Source: Schistocephalus solidus
Lineage: Eukaryota; Platyhelminthes; Cestoda; Diphyllobothriidea; Diphyllobothriidae
Direction of reading: 5' to 3'
Assembly: GCA_017591395.1 (NCBI GenBank)
Contig: WEDG01002559.1
Span: forward strand, 227,476 to 291,475
Length of the DNA stretch: 64,000 nucleotides
Below the pieces are notes generated by a model, which did no database searches, had not been told where the DNA came from, and saw nothing but the letters and a program-made list of their open reading frames with translations. Position numbers and translations under genes: made by a program. Shown here piece by piece: positions 33,491 through 45,705 of this stretch. Within the stretch, counting starts at the first letter, position 1. Every line of letters begins with the position of its first letter.

Positions 33491-36400
33491 GTGTGCGTGT
33501 CTGTAACATCACCTGATCCGGCGTCACCAACATGCTCGCAAGGCCTCACCTCGACCGCCGTGACATGTCAGTACGGATCTCGTCACCAGCTAACGACATT
33601 ATAACCTGTCCCTACTCAGTGAAATGATCAGCTTATGCTGCAAAACGAAACCTGCCTATTGAAAGGATGCGCTTCTTGATTCTTCTGCGGTAAGTTACCC
33701 ATGACTGCATGAGCCTCTCTGTGCAATTAAGCAATAAACACTAAAAAACAGACTTTACCAGCAGAGCAAATCCTCGTAGGCGATATATGCTCTTTAATGC
33801 TGTACTCAAGAAGATCAGTTAGTTCTTCAGGAATTTTGACGAAAATCAACTATTTTGTGCACACAACTTTGATAGTAAACATCCGAAAGATAGCAGAATT
33901 GACAGGTTAAAGTACCAAATGCCAATTTCAGCTGTGTTTAACCTCAAATTTAGTTTGTCAGTTACGTCAATGACAAAAATAATCATGTTTATTCATGTCA
34001 CACCTTAATGCAGATGATAGTCAGTGCAAGGGGTGTCCTGGAAAATTCAAATATGATATTTCAACTGTATTGCCTGCCAGTAAGATGACGGATGGTAGCA
34101 AGTATGTAGGACATTTTAAAATTCTTTCGCGAAAATCCGAAGACTCTAAAGGTTGAAGCTAATTGACCACCCTTTGAATTGCTAGTCTTCCCAAATCAGC
34201 GCTCACCAAGCTATTTTTCTTATCTGCATCAGAAAAAACATCACGTCTAAATTAATAATCCCCGAGTGTGCGCACTATCATGCAAATAAGTTTATTTGTG
34301 GCTCCGAACAAATGGGTTTGAAATAAGTCGCGGAGCGGAAACCCATTTGAACTGCTGAGGGATCAACTCAGGCAGGGACGAGAAATTACTCTAAAAATAT
34401 GGATGTTTTATATATAACTTAGAGTTACACACATGTGGGGTTAATATAACCCCTACAGTTGGTAATAGGTTAAGAAAATTACATTGGGATGACCATTATA
34501 ATCCAAGCTATAGCATGTGAATGCACTGTTTTTGCCGAGACTGGCAGGGCAATCCTATTAAAAATTAGTTGTGCAATTTCTTCAAGAACCCTTTTCCATC
34601 CTCATTCATTCAATGTTTAAGTTACATTTATTGCCCGTCCCATCACTGGATATACGCGTTTGGTGTGGCCAACTGCTCATGGTTTGACATTAAATGAAGC
34701 ATGCTGTATGTAACTTTGAGTAACCTGAAATGCAGTTCAAAACATAGATGTATGTGGGCAAGAACCTACGGTCAAATGAAGCAGAAGTTGCTGGAAGATA
34801 ACCGGGGTATAAGGACGGTGGGCAACAAAGACAGAAGTCAGTGGATGACAATACAGCTGAAAAATTGATCAATCAATCTGATGGCATGTGGTCCTTCGGC
34901 TTATTTGGAAAGCAAGAAACATTCCTCCTTACAGCTGCCTATTATATGTGGGTAAATTTTGTACACGCTTACCTCAACCTTTTAGTTAGGTCTTCTTAGA
35001 AGTTAATTTTTATCTCGTGTTCTTACATCAGATGTGAGGCGAAGCAAATTAGGTTGCGACATGTTTCGGAAATACAAAAAGGATGAAATTCAACGTGCAC
35101 ACAATGCTGGAACTTCACACCGAGCCTGTTTTACTGGCGAATTGGCGTGGAAAAGGGAACAATTATTGACGTAGACACCATATAACCCACTTAAAGTTGA
35201 TTGGAATTGGTAAGGAAGTTTCTGCCAGATAACGTGGTCCAATTGTTTTATCCTTCAAACAGTAGTACGATGTAAAAATAGATTGCATACGCCCCTGTGC
35301 TTAAATATACATAGATGACTACCATATGTGTTTGAGAAGGCCTAGTTTAATTGATTTATTTAAAAGCTACGGGGAGTAACCTTCTCTGTGTTAACTAAAA
35401 AAGCATATCAAGACATACAGAAAGTTTTTTTATTGTGGTTTTATTATTCAAAATTATTTTATTTATTTATTGAGAGTGGCTTTTTGTATAGTTTTGTATT
35501 AGCAAGCTCAATTTAGTTGCCAAGGCGAATATAGCTCATAGAAATTATTTTTTTTGTTTTCTTGCACACCTTTCGCTGCTTCCCAGCGGCGAGGCCTCAC
35601 CGGTAAAACCCTTATTACCACCTCTCCCATTTTACACGGTCCTGGAGTTAATGGGGGTTTACATAACCTACCGTCGCTGACCTACTCAAATGCAAAATAA
35701 GTTCCAATAGGCAAAATTCTTTTTTTAATCAATTTCCTGTCATCTTAAAGAAACGCGTTTCCACTTTTTAGAATTTGTGAAATTCGCAAACGCAGCAAAC
35801 GTGTCACTTTACTTAGGGACTAAGTTTATTTACTTACTAGTAGTTGCTCGTGCTAGTAATTTTGCTGGTTAACTTGATGACCTGGCCTATGTCATTTAGG
35901 GTTCTGGCCACCGAAGACAAATTCACAAAAGAAAATTTTAACCTGACTTCATTTGGGGTCAAATAAAAATAACGCACACAGTACCAAGATTTCAAAATAA
36001 TGCATGCGAATATAAGCGGTGTCTACTCAAAGTAATATGCAATTACTTATCGCATGCAAAATACCACAGTAGCTTATATTTGTTCAACGGAGAGATACGC
36101 GTTATTTTAAGTTTTTTAAAACTTACAGAATGTGATGTCGATAGAAATGTTTAATCGATTCATGTATCCCTCAGAAATAACATGAATTTGCATCTTGGTC
36201 TGACGGCTTATGGAAAATAGGATATATATCATAAGGGTTTTGCGAGAAGACATCTGAAATTCACAAAATATTTTGAAAGGTGATGGTAATCACACTGGTG
36301 CCCTAGGGTAGAAGCATGAATTGGCGGTTATCAATCTGTGTGCGCATTCCTTACGGCGTCAACAAATTTATCGTGATCACAAAATTGTTAAAGTGTACAT

Positions 36401-37540
36401 GCTGCCTTTCCAAAAATAGTACATTTCATACATTTTCAATACCAGCACTTCTAGTAAGTTAGTGTTTATTCATCTTTTGTGCGAAATAAAATTTCCCTTT
36501 TACAAGTAAAACTAACAGTGGAATAAATTAAAACCATCTAGCTATTTTTTTCACCGTCACTAGAAAACTTTTCAGTAGAAAGCCAGCATAACGGTGTTCA
36601 TGAATTATATTTCATGCGAAGTCATGCCCGACCTCACTTACACCGTAAGTAACATCTGAAAGCAAACCTCAGTGTGGTACTTTAGGGGCCTTACTATATT
36701 ACTTATTCGTACATATACTACCTGAAATTGGACGCCATATCACTACATCAGTGTCCATAGGGCAATGTCTCGTGTTCGATTAACTTTCACAAGAAGTAGT
36801 GTAAAACAGCTTGACATAGAATGAAAAGGTTATTTTTGTTTCCGAATAAGGTATGTTCAATCTGCACTCTTCGGAGGAAGCGTTGCAGCATTAACATGAG
36901 TGGAACTTTGAAGATTGGGGTTGAGAAGAGCACAATTTTGTTCACACTCGCGGAGGCATTTTTCGTTACCAGCTTTTAACTGGCTCATGTGGGATGTGAA
37001 TAAGAGAGCTCTAGAGCATAACTATTTCAAAATGTTTGCAAGTACGCCCCTATGAAATCTGACAGGCATCGCCCGGGGGTATGATCACGTGACCGGTCAT
37101 GGCTGATGGGTTGGCAGCCGAACTCCAATCTGACAGGGTGCGGGGTGATGCATAAAATCCTTATCGAGTATTAACCCATGTGTGTCAGTGATATAGCATA
37201 TTTTATTCGTTGTGCTACGTAGCAATTTGCCTACATACCACCTACTAGATTTGTTTACTTTGAGGAGAGAGACAGCATGCAGAAGCTAATAAATCTGGAA
37301 GGAAGAATACACTGGCAGTTTTTAGGGTAGTTAAATGCGAAAATGTCATCGAGTATCAGGGGTTTACTGAACCGTTTGTAAAGTCACATCTGATAATTTT
37401 TTTAACTCATAGGTACTTCAAATATGATGAGATAGCAGGGAAAAATGAGCCGCAATCGTAGAAATCCACCATAAAGGGCGAGTTTTAACAAACCACAGAA
37501 CTACAGAAAGTTAATCTGATAATCTCGCTGGCACACAGCG

Positions 37541-38103
37541 CGCTTATCGATGGAAGCCTACTACGGTGTATCGAAGACAGTGTTTATCAAAAAGAAATTG
37601 AATTATTACCAGCATGTTCGGCTGAAACAGCATAAAGTTACTCACAGGTCTAAGAAAAAAGACGCTTGCGAAAGTGAGGCTTCTGGTGCGCGTCTTAGGG
37701 GGAGGGGTCAAATCGGTCAAGCCGAGACCGGGATGAAAAGGTAAAAGTCCAAGAGATTCAAGACGCCCTGGAAGGCAAACACGCACTTGTCGGTCGCCGC
37801 GAGGTTGCGCCAGCGGAGACTGGGACTTGATTTTTGCACTACCGCCAGCCATCCACCAGCCACAGGCAAACACACACCCACACACAGCACGCACCTACGT
37901 GGGGAAATCGAATCGGTGCGTGAGTGTGGCATACGTCTGCGTTCCAGGCATTGATCGATGCACGCACACACTGGCACGTCATGTGGGCACGCAAGAGCCT
38001 CAGCAGCTGCGATGGCGACGAAGACGGCGAAGGCTAAGAAACAGGCCTGCGCACATCCAACTCCGCTCGCGCCCCCGCATTCCCCTCCTCCCATCGCCGA
38101 CCC

Positions 38104-38136
<33 letters not shown>

Positions 38137-38420
38137 CCAGAGGGAAGAAAGTTGGGACAGGCAGTCTTCGTTCCTGTCCGGCCAGCGAGCGGATCGTCAC
38201 GCACGCACACAGTAGCACAGACTGTTTGTGCGTGCGATCCCATGTTTCGAATGTTTTTGCAATGAGTACGGATGTCAGATTATCGCTAGTTTAGGCCTGC
38301 GCACACAGCCGCACATACAAGCACAAATGTGTGCGTGTGTGGGCTGCGCAGAGGTGCTTCTGCGGGTGTGTGTGTCTGCGTTAGAGTGTGCATGTCCAGA
38401 ATTGGAGCGAGCGTAGACAT
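37541..38420 (-). promoter_or_regulatory. CpG-rich island, possible promoter or 5' exon of tensin-like gene
   Basis: Rich in CpG compared with the surrounding AT-rich DNA, with a (CA)n tract at 38108-38135. On the minus strand a strong donor, CTTAGACCT|GTGAGTAA, lies at about 37651. It cannot join the 30981 exon in frame as coding sequence, but as a non-coding first exon phase would not matter, and translation would then begin at the Met at 30853. Speculative. Confidence 0.3.
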
Positions 38421-38544
38421 TGGAAACGAAAAACCAGTCCCATTGATGTGCGATAACTACCAATGGGTGAAAGCTGTAGGCTAGAATGTGTCTGCACGTG
38501 AGCGGAAACAACTAATTTGGCTATCCAATGTAACTCTCGCTTCG

Positions 38545-38901
38545 CATTTATCATCATAATCCGCCTCGTCATCCACCTCATCATCTGCCTCACCATCAGC
38601 ATCAGCATCCTCACCAACACCACCATCCTCATCATCCTCCTCCTCCTCCTCATCATCATCATCGTCATCATCATCGTCATCATCCTCTTCCTCATCATCG
38701 TCGTCGTCATCATCATCATCATCATCATCCTCATCATCATCACCATCATCATAATAATCCTAATCATTCTCGTCGTCATAGTCATAATCATCATCAACAT
38801 AACCACCACTACCACCACAACCACCACCACCACAACCATCACCACCATCATCATCATCGTCCTCCTACTACTCCTCATCCTCCTCCTCCTCCTCCTCCTC
38901 C

Positions 38902-38933
<32 letters not shown>

Positions 38934-39365
38934 GTCATCATCATCATGCTCATCACCACCACCACCAGCATCCTCCTCCTCCTCCTCCTCCTCACCATCA
39001 TCCTCATCATCATCATCATCCTCCTCCTCCTCATCATCCTCATCATCACAACCACCACCATCATCATCGGCATCAGCACCATCATCATAATCCTCATCAT
39101 CATTCTCGTCGTCATAGTCATAATCATCATTACCGTCATCACCACTACCAACACAACCACCACCACCACCAAAACCACCACCACCATCATCATCATCATC
39201 CTCCTCCTCCTCATCATCAGCATCAGCATCATCATCCTCACCATCACCATCACCACTACCACTATCATCATCATCATCCTCGTCGGCATAATCATAATCA
39301 TCATCACCATCACAACCAATGTCACCACCACCACCGTTACCGTCACCACCGTCACCACCACCACC

Positions 39366-39399
<34 letters not shown>

Positions 39400-39410
39400 T
39401 CATCATCCCT
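38545..39410. repeat. Degenerate CAT/CCT/CAC trinucleotide array
   Basis: About 865 bp of plus-strand trinucleotides dominated by CAT, CCT and CAC, almost free of frame slips. A non-repetitive word (CATTCTCGTCGTCATAGTCA) occurs at 38765 and again at 39101, so a 336-bp segment was duplicated within the array. The long open frames on both strands (Met/Val/Arg or Ile/Leu/Thr runs) are a by-product of the triplet period, not a gene. Confidence 0.9.
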
Positions 39411-39419
39411 TTTTCTAGT

Positions 39420-40475
39420 TATTCCCTCAATACCACGTTCACTGCCTTATTGCTTCTGTCCCAAGCGATCCACGGCACGCCTTGTACTCGCAAAAACTAA
39501 AATTGGCTAAACTCTTCGCCATCCCACTCATTACTCAGCATTGGCAGACGCAGACGTCTCAACTCAGCCATGCTCTCGTATTTGTTCTTTCGATGAATTT
39601 TCCTTACCGATGTCTTTTTGACCTGGCTTGGCAAGGATAGCTAGACATATCTGCGTGCCTTCTTGTGCGACAGACAGGAAATTCCCAACCAGAAGATTTA
39701 TAAATGTGAGACACTGACGAGGACGAGAACGTTTTTGGTAAAATTAGCTGTGAATCAACTGTGTTTGGAAAGGCGATCTCAATAGAACATAGTACGCTGG
39801 CGAATTCCACCTCGCTGAGGTCCAACACATCGGCAGAATCAATCAAGTTTTTAAAGGAAAATATTTTCATCCGCGACTCTGAAGGCCATATGCCCGTTCT
39901 TATCAGCTTAGTTCTTTCAACTGAGCTGCGAGACATTGGGAAGGCAGCAGTCCATTTGTGTCAAGTTCCAGCTCATTTAAGCAGGGAATTTGCCCCATTA
40001 TTAGCCTTCCTGAGATAACTTATTGACGGATATGCCTGAGATGAAGAATCCTGCGGTGCGTGGGGCGAAATCTAAGAGAGGAATCCCCTTACGTCATTCT
40101 TCAGCTTTTTAAAGGGCAACTTCTGCCCTCGGAGACATTAGGAGTGCACATTAAAAGTGCAGAACCAGACAAGGCGTGGGAATCCAGCCCATAAATTAGC
40201 CGGGGAAGAAAATGCCACAATGTTTGGATGAATGTAAAGGAGTTGTTAAAGCAGAGGGTTCCTCGCTGGATTTTCACTGTCAAGCAGCAGTCTCACTCTA
40301 AGTGCATTTCAGCAAACAGTTAGAAGAATCCGCTGATGAAGGCTCATCGATCGCTAACAGGACTCACTCGTTCCGTTTCTGCCTTGGGGATCACTTTGGA
40401 ATCCCGAAGTTCACCAACGAATGCAAGTTAATATTCCCGATCTTAACCGGCCAGACAACGAGCCCGTGGTGCAGC
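39420..40475. other. Unassigned sequence
   Basis: Open frames on both strands (for example 39604-39936 minus and 39761-40018 plus) have no motif I recognise. Nothing else to report. Confidence 0.4.
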
Positions 40476-40605
40476 GAATTAGGGTGTTTGGACGTCTAAT
40501 CAACAGGTCGTGGGTGGTGGTGCACCACCTGGGTTTGGGATACCGGCCTGACGACGGCTACTGAGCCAGCAATGGCCTTCTAGTCTACCTTGTTTTTGTC
40601 GGCAA
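40476..40605 (+). repeat. Decayed tRNA-derived SINE, plus orientation
   Basis: GGGTGTTTGGACGTCTAATC and AACAGGTCGTGGGTGGTG correspond to the tRNA-like part with a damaged B box. TGACGACGGCTACTGAGCCA, then GCAATGGCC and CTTGTTTTTGTCGGC, is the conserved tail. Confidence 0.6.
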
Positions 40606-40732
40606 TTTTCATCGGCCTAGTTTCAGCTATGTCATAAATTTATCCGACAGACTCTTCGACCCCAGTACGTACCTAGTCAGCCTTTCACATGCACAATAAT
40701 TTCCTGTGGGAAAATGCACTGGCCTCACATAC

Positions 40733-41110
40733 ACGACAGTTCGACCGTCGTAATCCGACGATGTCCACCGTATGCTCATGGGAAAGTTGAGCAGGGACGG
40801 TGACATGCGCGTGATTTAGTTTAAAGTGATAGTAGACTTGTGCTGCATCTACCGCACTCTCTCCTCCTCCCCCACCTGAGCCCGGTGTCAAGACAGAGTC
40901 AAGAAGACCGGAGGCGGGAGAGGACGCAGGTGGCTGGCGCGGCCGGGTCCCCTAAGTACTAGCCGCCCCTAGGCGTGCCACCACACCTCCCATGTTCGGC
41001 ATTTGTTAGCGGAGCGCAACCCGAATAACGCATGCCGTGCCCTGATGTGGCCCCCGTGTTGGTCCAACGCATCTACCACGTGGCCCGTTTAGGGGGCACA
41101 CATAACACAC
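40733..41110 (-). repeat. Full unit of GC-rich module b, minus
   Basis: Complete reverse copy of the unit at 32545-33080, from ACGACAGTTCGACCGTCGTA to GGCCCGTTTAGGGGGCACA, including AAGAAGACCGGAGGCGGGAG and GCGCAACCCGAATAACGC. Similarity to the other copies is high. Confidence 0.8.
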
Positions 41111-44100
41111 AGTTCACAGCCTGCGTGCATACATGCAGGGGTCAGCACTTCACTTCTTCAGGATTAAAGTAAACATCAAATACTGCTACCATTTATGGGC
41201 CAGACTCACGCAGACTCATGCCCTTTCGCAAGGATCGTAGTCTATAAATTTAATGCCAGCTTCGGAGGTCACTTCTACATACTTCGGCACGTAAGAATTT
41301 AGTCGACATGATCTTTAAGGTACGTTCACGTCTCCGTCTTTAGCCTGCCCCAGAAAGATTTTATTTTCCGTTTAAGTAACTTGCATTCTCCCCTAGACCC
41401 AGACAAACCTTTGAATGGCGATCACCGGTGACTCATTGCGACCGCCAGCCCACGCAGTCAGGCGGATCTGTCGTCAAGTCCTGTCGTCGTCCTGTAATCT
41501 ACGCCGTCGCCCTGCCCCTAGATTACTAAAGCCTCTTGTTCGCGTCGGTAGGAGGTGATGACCTCAGCAGGTTGACGGGGCTGCCATGTACAGAGCTGTC
41601 AGCGGGAGCCGTAATGCCGTACCCTCCATACCCCCCCCCCACCCCTACCAGCCTCCTCCCCTCCTCCTCCTTTCTGACGCATGTCAGTTATCACGGTGGC
41701 GTAGGCATCACGGATTTTTGGCAGGGGTGTGCGATGCAGAGGTCGTAGAGGTTCAGTGGAAATGACAGTCTATAGAGATATGCGCTAGGTGGTACTCGGC
41801 TTGTTCCGAATAATGGGAGGAAGATAGCACCTGTAGCACAGAGAAAAACGCTGACTTAAAAAAACTGCCAAAAACGAAGGCCAACATGCCGTTTAAGCAT
41901 TTCAGATTGGGATCAGGAAACATTCAAAACTAACCGGAATTCAACCTGGCCACTTAATGAGGTGTCAACTAGACCACACCGGTGGGGAAACCCGCGATTA
42001 GAAACCACAACCTAATCGTTTAAAAAATGTATGAACTCGTTTATTTTTACTCCCATATGTAGAATGCTACCTTAAAATGTTCGGTAAGAAGCGGGAATAC
42101 GAGCCCACCCACTGTGCATGTGGCCTTACACTAAATTCCAGAGAGACTAGGGTTATGATTAACATAGGAGGTTGAGGCAAAGGGTAGTTTTGCGTTAGGA
42201 TTATACGAATTTATCTATCTCCCAAAATTTGGCATTCGATCTTTTGAGGAAATTTACTAAAACAAAAAGTATTACGCATCATTTGGATGTCTGTTTTAAA
42301 ATTCACACACTGCATACTCAGCGGTCTGGCATGCAAACAAGTAGGCAAGAAGACAATAACACGTTTAACCGGGTTAGCAAACCTTTGGTTTGTGCTCGGA
42401 CTTCTGCGAAATTGGTTCAACCAGAGCGCGCAGCTTTGTGGTTCTGCAAAAACAGCCCGGTGGCAATCTTATTCAAAGATGTGATGAACTGTAAAGCAAT
42501 GAGTAATCCATTAGACGCAGGATTGTGGAACTTATACTGGATCTGGCTGTTTAGGCTATCCGATGGAGGAGAGCATAAAAATTTCCTCAAGGGAGCATCT
42601 GATCATAGCTATCTCAATAACTAAAGACTACCCACACTACTCAAGGTGGTATTCATCCTATATACCACGATGAGTAGGATGAGTAGCAGTGCCAACGCAT
42701 CTTCACCCGCCTACATAAACACCACCACCACAACCACCATGACATCCACCACCACCACCACGACGACGACCACAACCACCGCCGCTACCATGACCAGCAC
42801 GTTACCAAAACCGAAGCAGTCAGTATCACAACCGACTCAACTACTGGAACTCAAGACTCGGTACAGCACGATTAGAGTCGTAGAACAGAACAGGTCATGC
42901 AGAATGTTGGTGTATGACTGTGCAGTGGCAGCTTTTATGACTGCAATGCAGACAAACAGAGTAAGGCCTCCGCTTGCCGTCTTTTTACGTTATATGGCCT
43001 ACACCGGGAGGATATGAGAGAAGTAGCAGCCAGTAATACAGGTTTCTTTGTGCTAAATTCCAGGGAAATCATGCCTAGGGTTACGATGTATTTGAATTTA
43101 TAAGGGCACCAAAAATCAATAGAGCAAATGCATAATAATTAAGTTGCCGTTTTTTATTGATTACAGTTTTTTCCGGTGACCCTGAAAACGTGCAGTCAAA
43201 GCAGGTATCTTGGCGTAGCTGAAATAGCATAGGATTGCGCTGCATGACGATCGATATAACAAAACAATTTAAGTATTCATTCGTACTTGAAAATGCATTT
43301 AATAAGTTTCATTGACATTGTATGAGATCAACTACTGACTACAGGCAATTCTGACCACAGACTGTTTTTGCTCATCTCGAAAATGACTTAGTTAGCTAGT
43401 TTTTATTTTGTAAAAGGCAAGCCTGTCACCACGTGTAGTTTCCATTTGATATCTCCTTCATAAAACGACCGAATATATAGGACTTGTACAAGCCATTCGG
43501 AAATGCACAAAGCCGTCAGTCCTAGAGCGTGCTATTTTGCATTGAACTCAATTTAAGCCGAACTGTAGGAGCCCAGGCTGCATACTGCTCAAAATCATCC
43601 AGGGTTCAAATATTATAGGACTAAGTCATCGCTCAGCGGCTCGAACCCCGTGTTAGTTTTATTTTTTTTTTAGTTTGCACCGGCATTGAAATAAAGAAGC
43701 CTTCTTGAAGAAGTGTTGGCCATGAACTTGTCCACCTTTGGGTAAAATACAATTATAATTAGAATAAACTGCTTCCTATAAAATCACTTGTCTGAATTAT
43801 GCATCAACGCAAGACCTGCATCCTGTTTGTACAGTTAAATGTCTCGGTGCGGATGGACAGGCTTTCCGTAGATAGCATGTCTTTTAGATGAACCGCCTGT
43901 CAAGGAGTTGCTGCTTGCAGCCTGGGGCCAAATGCTGAATAAATTTGCAGGCAGGCAGACAGGCAGCTAACCCAGCTAACAGCACTACATTACCCTCCGA
44001 CCTAGCATTCAAACACACATGCCTGTCTGTGTGCCACAAACTTGTTGGACTTGATAAAACCGGTTGCGGCGGGGTTGAGTGCTAAACTAGCGTATCCACC

Positions 44101-44330
44101 AGTAGGCTTTTTCAAGATGCCGCGCAGTTGGGAGAGGGGAGGGTGTGAGGGTTACGCTTGAAAGCCGTTTGGGCCTGTGATTTAGTATCGGAGGTCTGTC
44201 GCCCTCAAGTGATTCATGATTGCATCCGTGGCGCATGCGTGTACACGCGTGCCCCCACGAATGCGCGCATGGTCTCCAAAGGGCGCGCGCGCGCATCACA
44301 CTGTTGTCGCCTTTAGGTGTTGTGACCAAG
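41111..44330. other. Unassigned sequence with minor repeats
   Basis: Includes a C-rich tract (41628-41670), an (ACC)n-type tract (42720-42785) inside a spurious Thr-rich frame, and an arm of the inverted-end element (43185-43330). Two open frames (42229-42624 and 42646-43017, plus) show no recognisable domain. Confidence 0.4.
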
Positions 44331-44409
44331 GATAGCGCACACGCAGTCAGCGGCTCGCCTAGGTTCAGAAGAGGAAGAAGAGGCGATCACTGGAACATGG
44401 TGTTTATTG

Positions 44410-44463
44410 GCCTGACGTTTCGGATTCTCTCTCTCTCTCTCGCTCGAACCCATCATCAGAGAC
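44410..44463 (-). ncRNA. Hammerhead ribozyme motif, Penelope type
   Basis: On the minus strand: stem I strand GUCU (44463-44460), core CUGAUGA (44459-44453), stem II GGGUUC pairing with GAAUCC around a long GA-repeat loop, GAAA (44421-44418), palindromic ACGU, cleavage triplet GUC, and stem I strand AGGC (44413-44410). One unpaired U precedes stem II. The GA loop is an expanded microsatellite. All core residues match the hammerhead consensus. The near-absent helix III implies activity as a dimer, as established for Penelope-like element hammerheads. Confidence 0.7.
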
Positions 44464-44640
44464 AGTTTCAGACCCTTATTTGCCCAAGTTCGTCTGCGCG
44501 ACTGCAGCAGGCGTGATACCAGCACTAATTCATGCACGCACGTGGGCGCGTGCCAACAGATCCCTGATTATCAATCCTGCTAAGATTTAAGGGCTAACGT
44601 TCGAATAGGCCCATACTGGCTGCTCGAATACAGTAGATAT

Positions 44641-44840
44641 GCTGCCGCATGAAATGTTAACCAAAATCGTGATATGTATTTTCTTTTCGAAGATACTACT
44701 TAAATAGGGTTTCGGTAGTAAGTAAAATGCAGCATACTCCAAAGTTATTTCCGTCCGTTCAGGATGCCAGCTTCCAAACGAGCTTCTTTCCAATCGCTTG
44801 CAAAAATTTCACTCTATAAAAAATAACTCCTTAGTCATTG
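44641..44840 (+). repeat. Left arm of the inverted-end element
   Basis: CGCATGAAATGTTAACCAAA through GGATGCCAGCTTCCAAACGA and GCTTCTTTCCAATCGCTTGC aligns with the left arm at 2581-2770. The element is cut off by the (TA)n tract that follows. Confidence 0.6.
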
Positions 44841-44841
44841 C

Positions 44842-44846
<5 letters not shown>

Positions 44847-44923
<77 letters not shown>
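44847..44923. repeat. (TA)n microsatellite
   Basis: 77 bp of perfect TA dinucleotides, directly followed by repeat X. Confidence 0.97.
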
Positions 44924-44926
<3 letters not shown>

Positions 44927-45197
44927 AGTGTGGGGCTCACCGATCTGCTTAAGGAACATGCATGTTCCTTTGTGCCCTGGAGCTCAGACTAGAGCCCTCG
45001 CAGGCGGTCACATAGCGACGTATAGCATATGTTGATAAGGTGGAACCGACAAAGACAAGGGAGACCGGAATGGCCATTTCTGGCTTATTAGCTGTCATCA
45101 GCCAGTCATACCCAATCCCAAATGTAGCACACCTGGGATTCGAAGCCGCGACCTTTGGTATTTGAGTCGAACGCTCTACCATTGAGCCACGGGCTCG
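44924..45197. repeat. Repeat X followed by tRNA-derived SINE (minus)
   Basis: Repeat X (44924-45035, plus) has the GGAACATGCATGTTCC palindrome and ends near CATAGCGACG. It is followed by a SINE on the minus strand (45043-45197) with B box GGCTTCGAATCCC and A box GTGGCTCAATGGTAGAGCG. The same (TA)n, X and SINE neighbours are seen at 17.3-17.9 kb, suggesting they move or amplify as a composite. Confidence 0.7.
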
Positions 45198-45250
45198 TTG
45201 TTTTGTCGGTTGTGATCGGGAATATGAAAATAGAGTGGGGCTCACCGATC

Positions 45251-45705
45251 GACCCAAATGTTCATTGAAATTTCGGGTCTGACCCTAAAAAAGTCATTTC
45301 CGAATCCTCTGACTCCATGTTCTGCACTTAATAATTTCAGAAATAATTTCCTTGATTATTCTCTGGAGTCCATATACCAGAAACCGCATAGGGAACGCTG
45401 GGGGACCCACTGAGGAGCCGAACCCCTCGTTGCTGTGTCACACAGCAGCAGAAACATCGGCGAAACACGTGTCTGGGCTTTTAACTAGTATTTATGTCGG
45501 AAGTACGGTATACTGTCTTTGTCATATACGATTCATACTACTTGTAGTACTACTTGTTTGTAGAATGGGCATTACGTGGTTATTCCACAGTGGTTGATTG
45601 TCTTCGACCCAAATTTTCATTGAAATTTCGGGTCTGACCCTAAAAAGTCATGTCCGAATCATCTGAATCTATGTCCTGCACTTAATAATTTCAGAATTTA
45701 TTTCC
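45251..45705 (+). mobile_element. Retrozyme-like unit: 100-bp direct repeats around a hammerhead
   Basis: Bases 45251-45350 and 45606-45705 are direct repeats (GACCCAAATNTTCATTGAAA .. GGGTCTGACCCTAAAAA .. CTGCACTTAATAATTTCAGA) at about 85-90 percent identity, 355 bp apart. The 255 bp between them hold a complete hammerhead motif (45406-45477) and no coding potential. Retrozymes and related non-autonomous retroelements pair direct terminal repeats with hammerheads, although in classical retrozymes the ribozyme is inside the repeat. The classification is an inference. Confidence 0.55.
45406..45477 (+). ncRNA. Hammerhead ribozyme motif with branched stem II
   Basis: Stem I is CCCA (45406-45409) pairing with UGGG (45474-45477). 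The core CUGAGGA (45410-45416) fits CUGANGA. Stem II is GCCGA (45417-45421) with UCGGC (45457-45461), enclosing a hairpin UGCUGUG-UCA-CACAGCA (45431-45447). GAAA (45462-45465) is followed by the palindrome ACACGUGU (45465-45472) and C45473, so cleavage would fall after GUC. The palindromic helix III suggests dimeric self-cleavage. Every core position is intact. Confidence 0.75.

Larger units (their letters stand above)
30982..37540. other. Upstream intron or 5' flank of tensin-like gene
   Basis: No exon ending in the one-base phase required by the 30981 acceptor could be identified. Contains a SINE (31277-31418), arms of the inverted-end element (31560-32030) and a GC-rich b-module cluster (32540-33490). 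The stretch 33500-37540 is AT-rich and featureless to me. Confidence 0.4.

Noticed and set aside
37544..37894. Minus-strand 116-residue coding exon upstream of the tensin-like gene
   Set aside because: Its donor is in a phase incompatible with the 30981 acceptor and it has no recognisable domain, so it is kept only as a possible non-coding exon.
38381..39500. Long open frames on both strands (Met/Val/Arg-rich and Ile/Leu/Thr-rich)
   Set aside because: They follow from the triplet period of the CAT/CCT array and have no domain, splice signals or normal composition.
42646..43017. Thr-rich 123-residue open frame
   Set aside because: Dominated by an (ACC)n tract, with no recognisable domain in the remainder.
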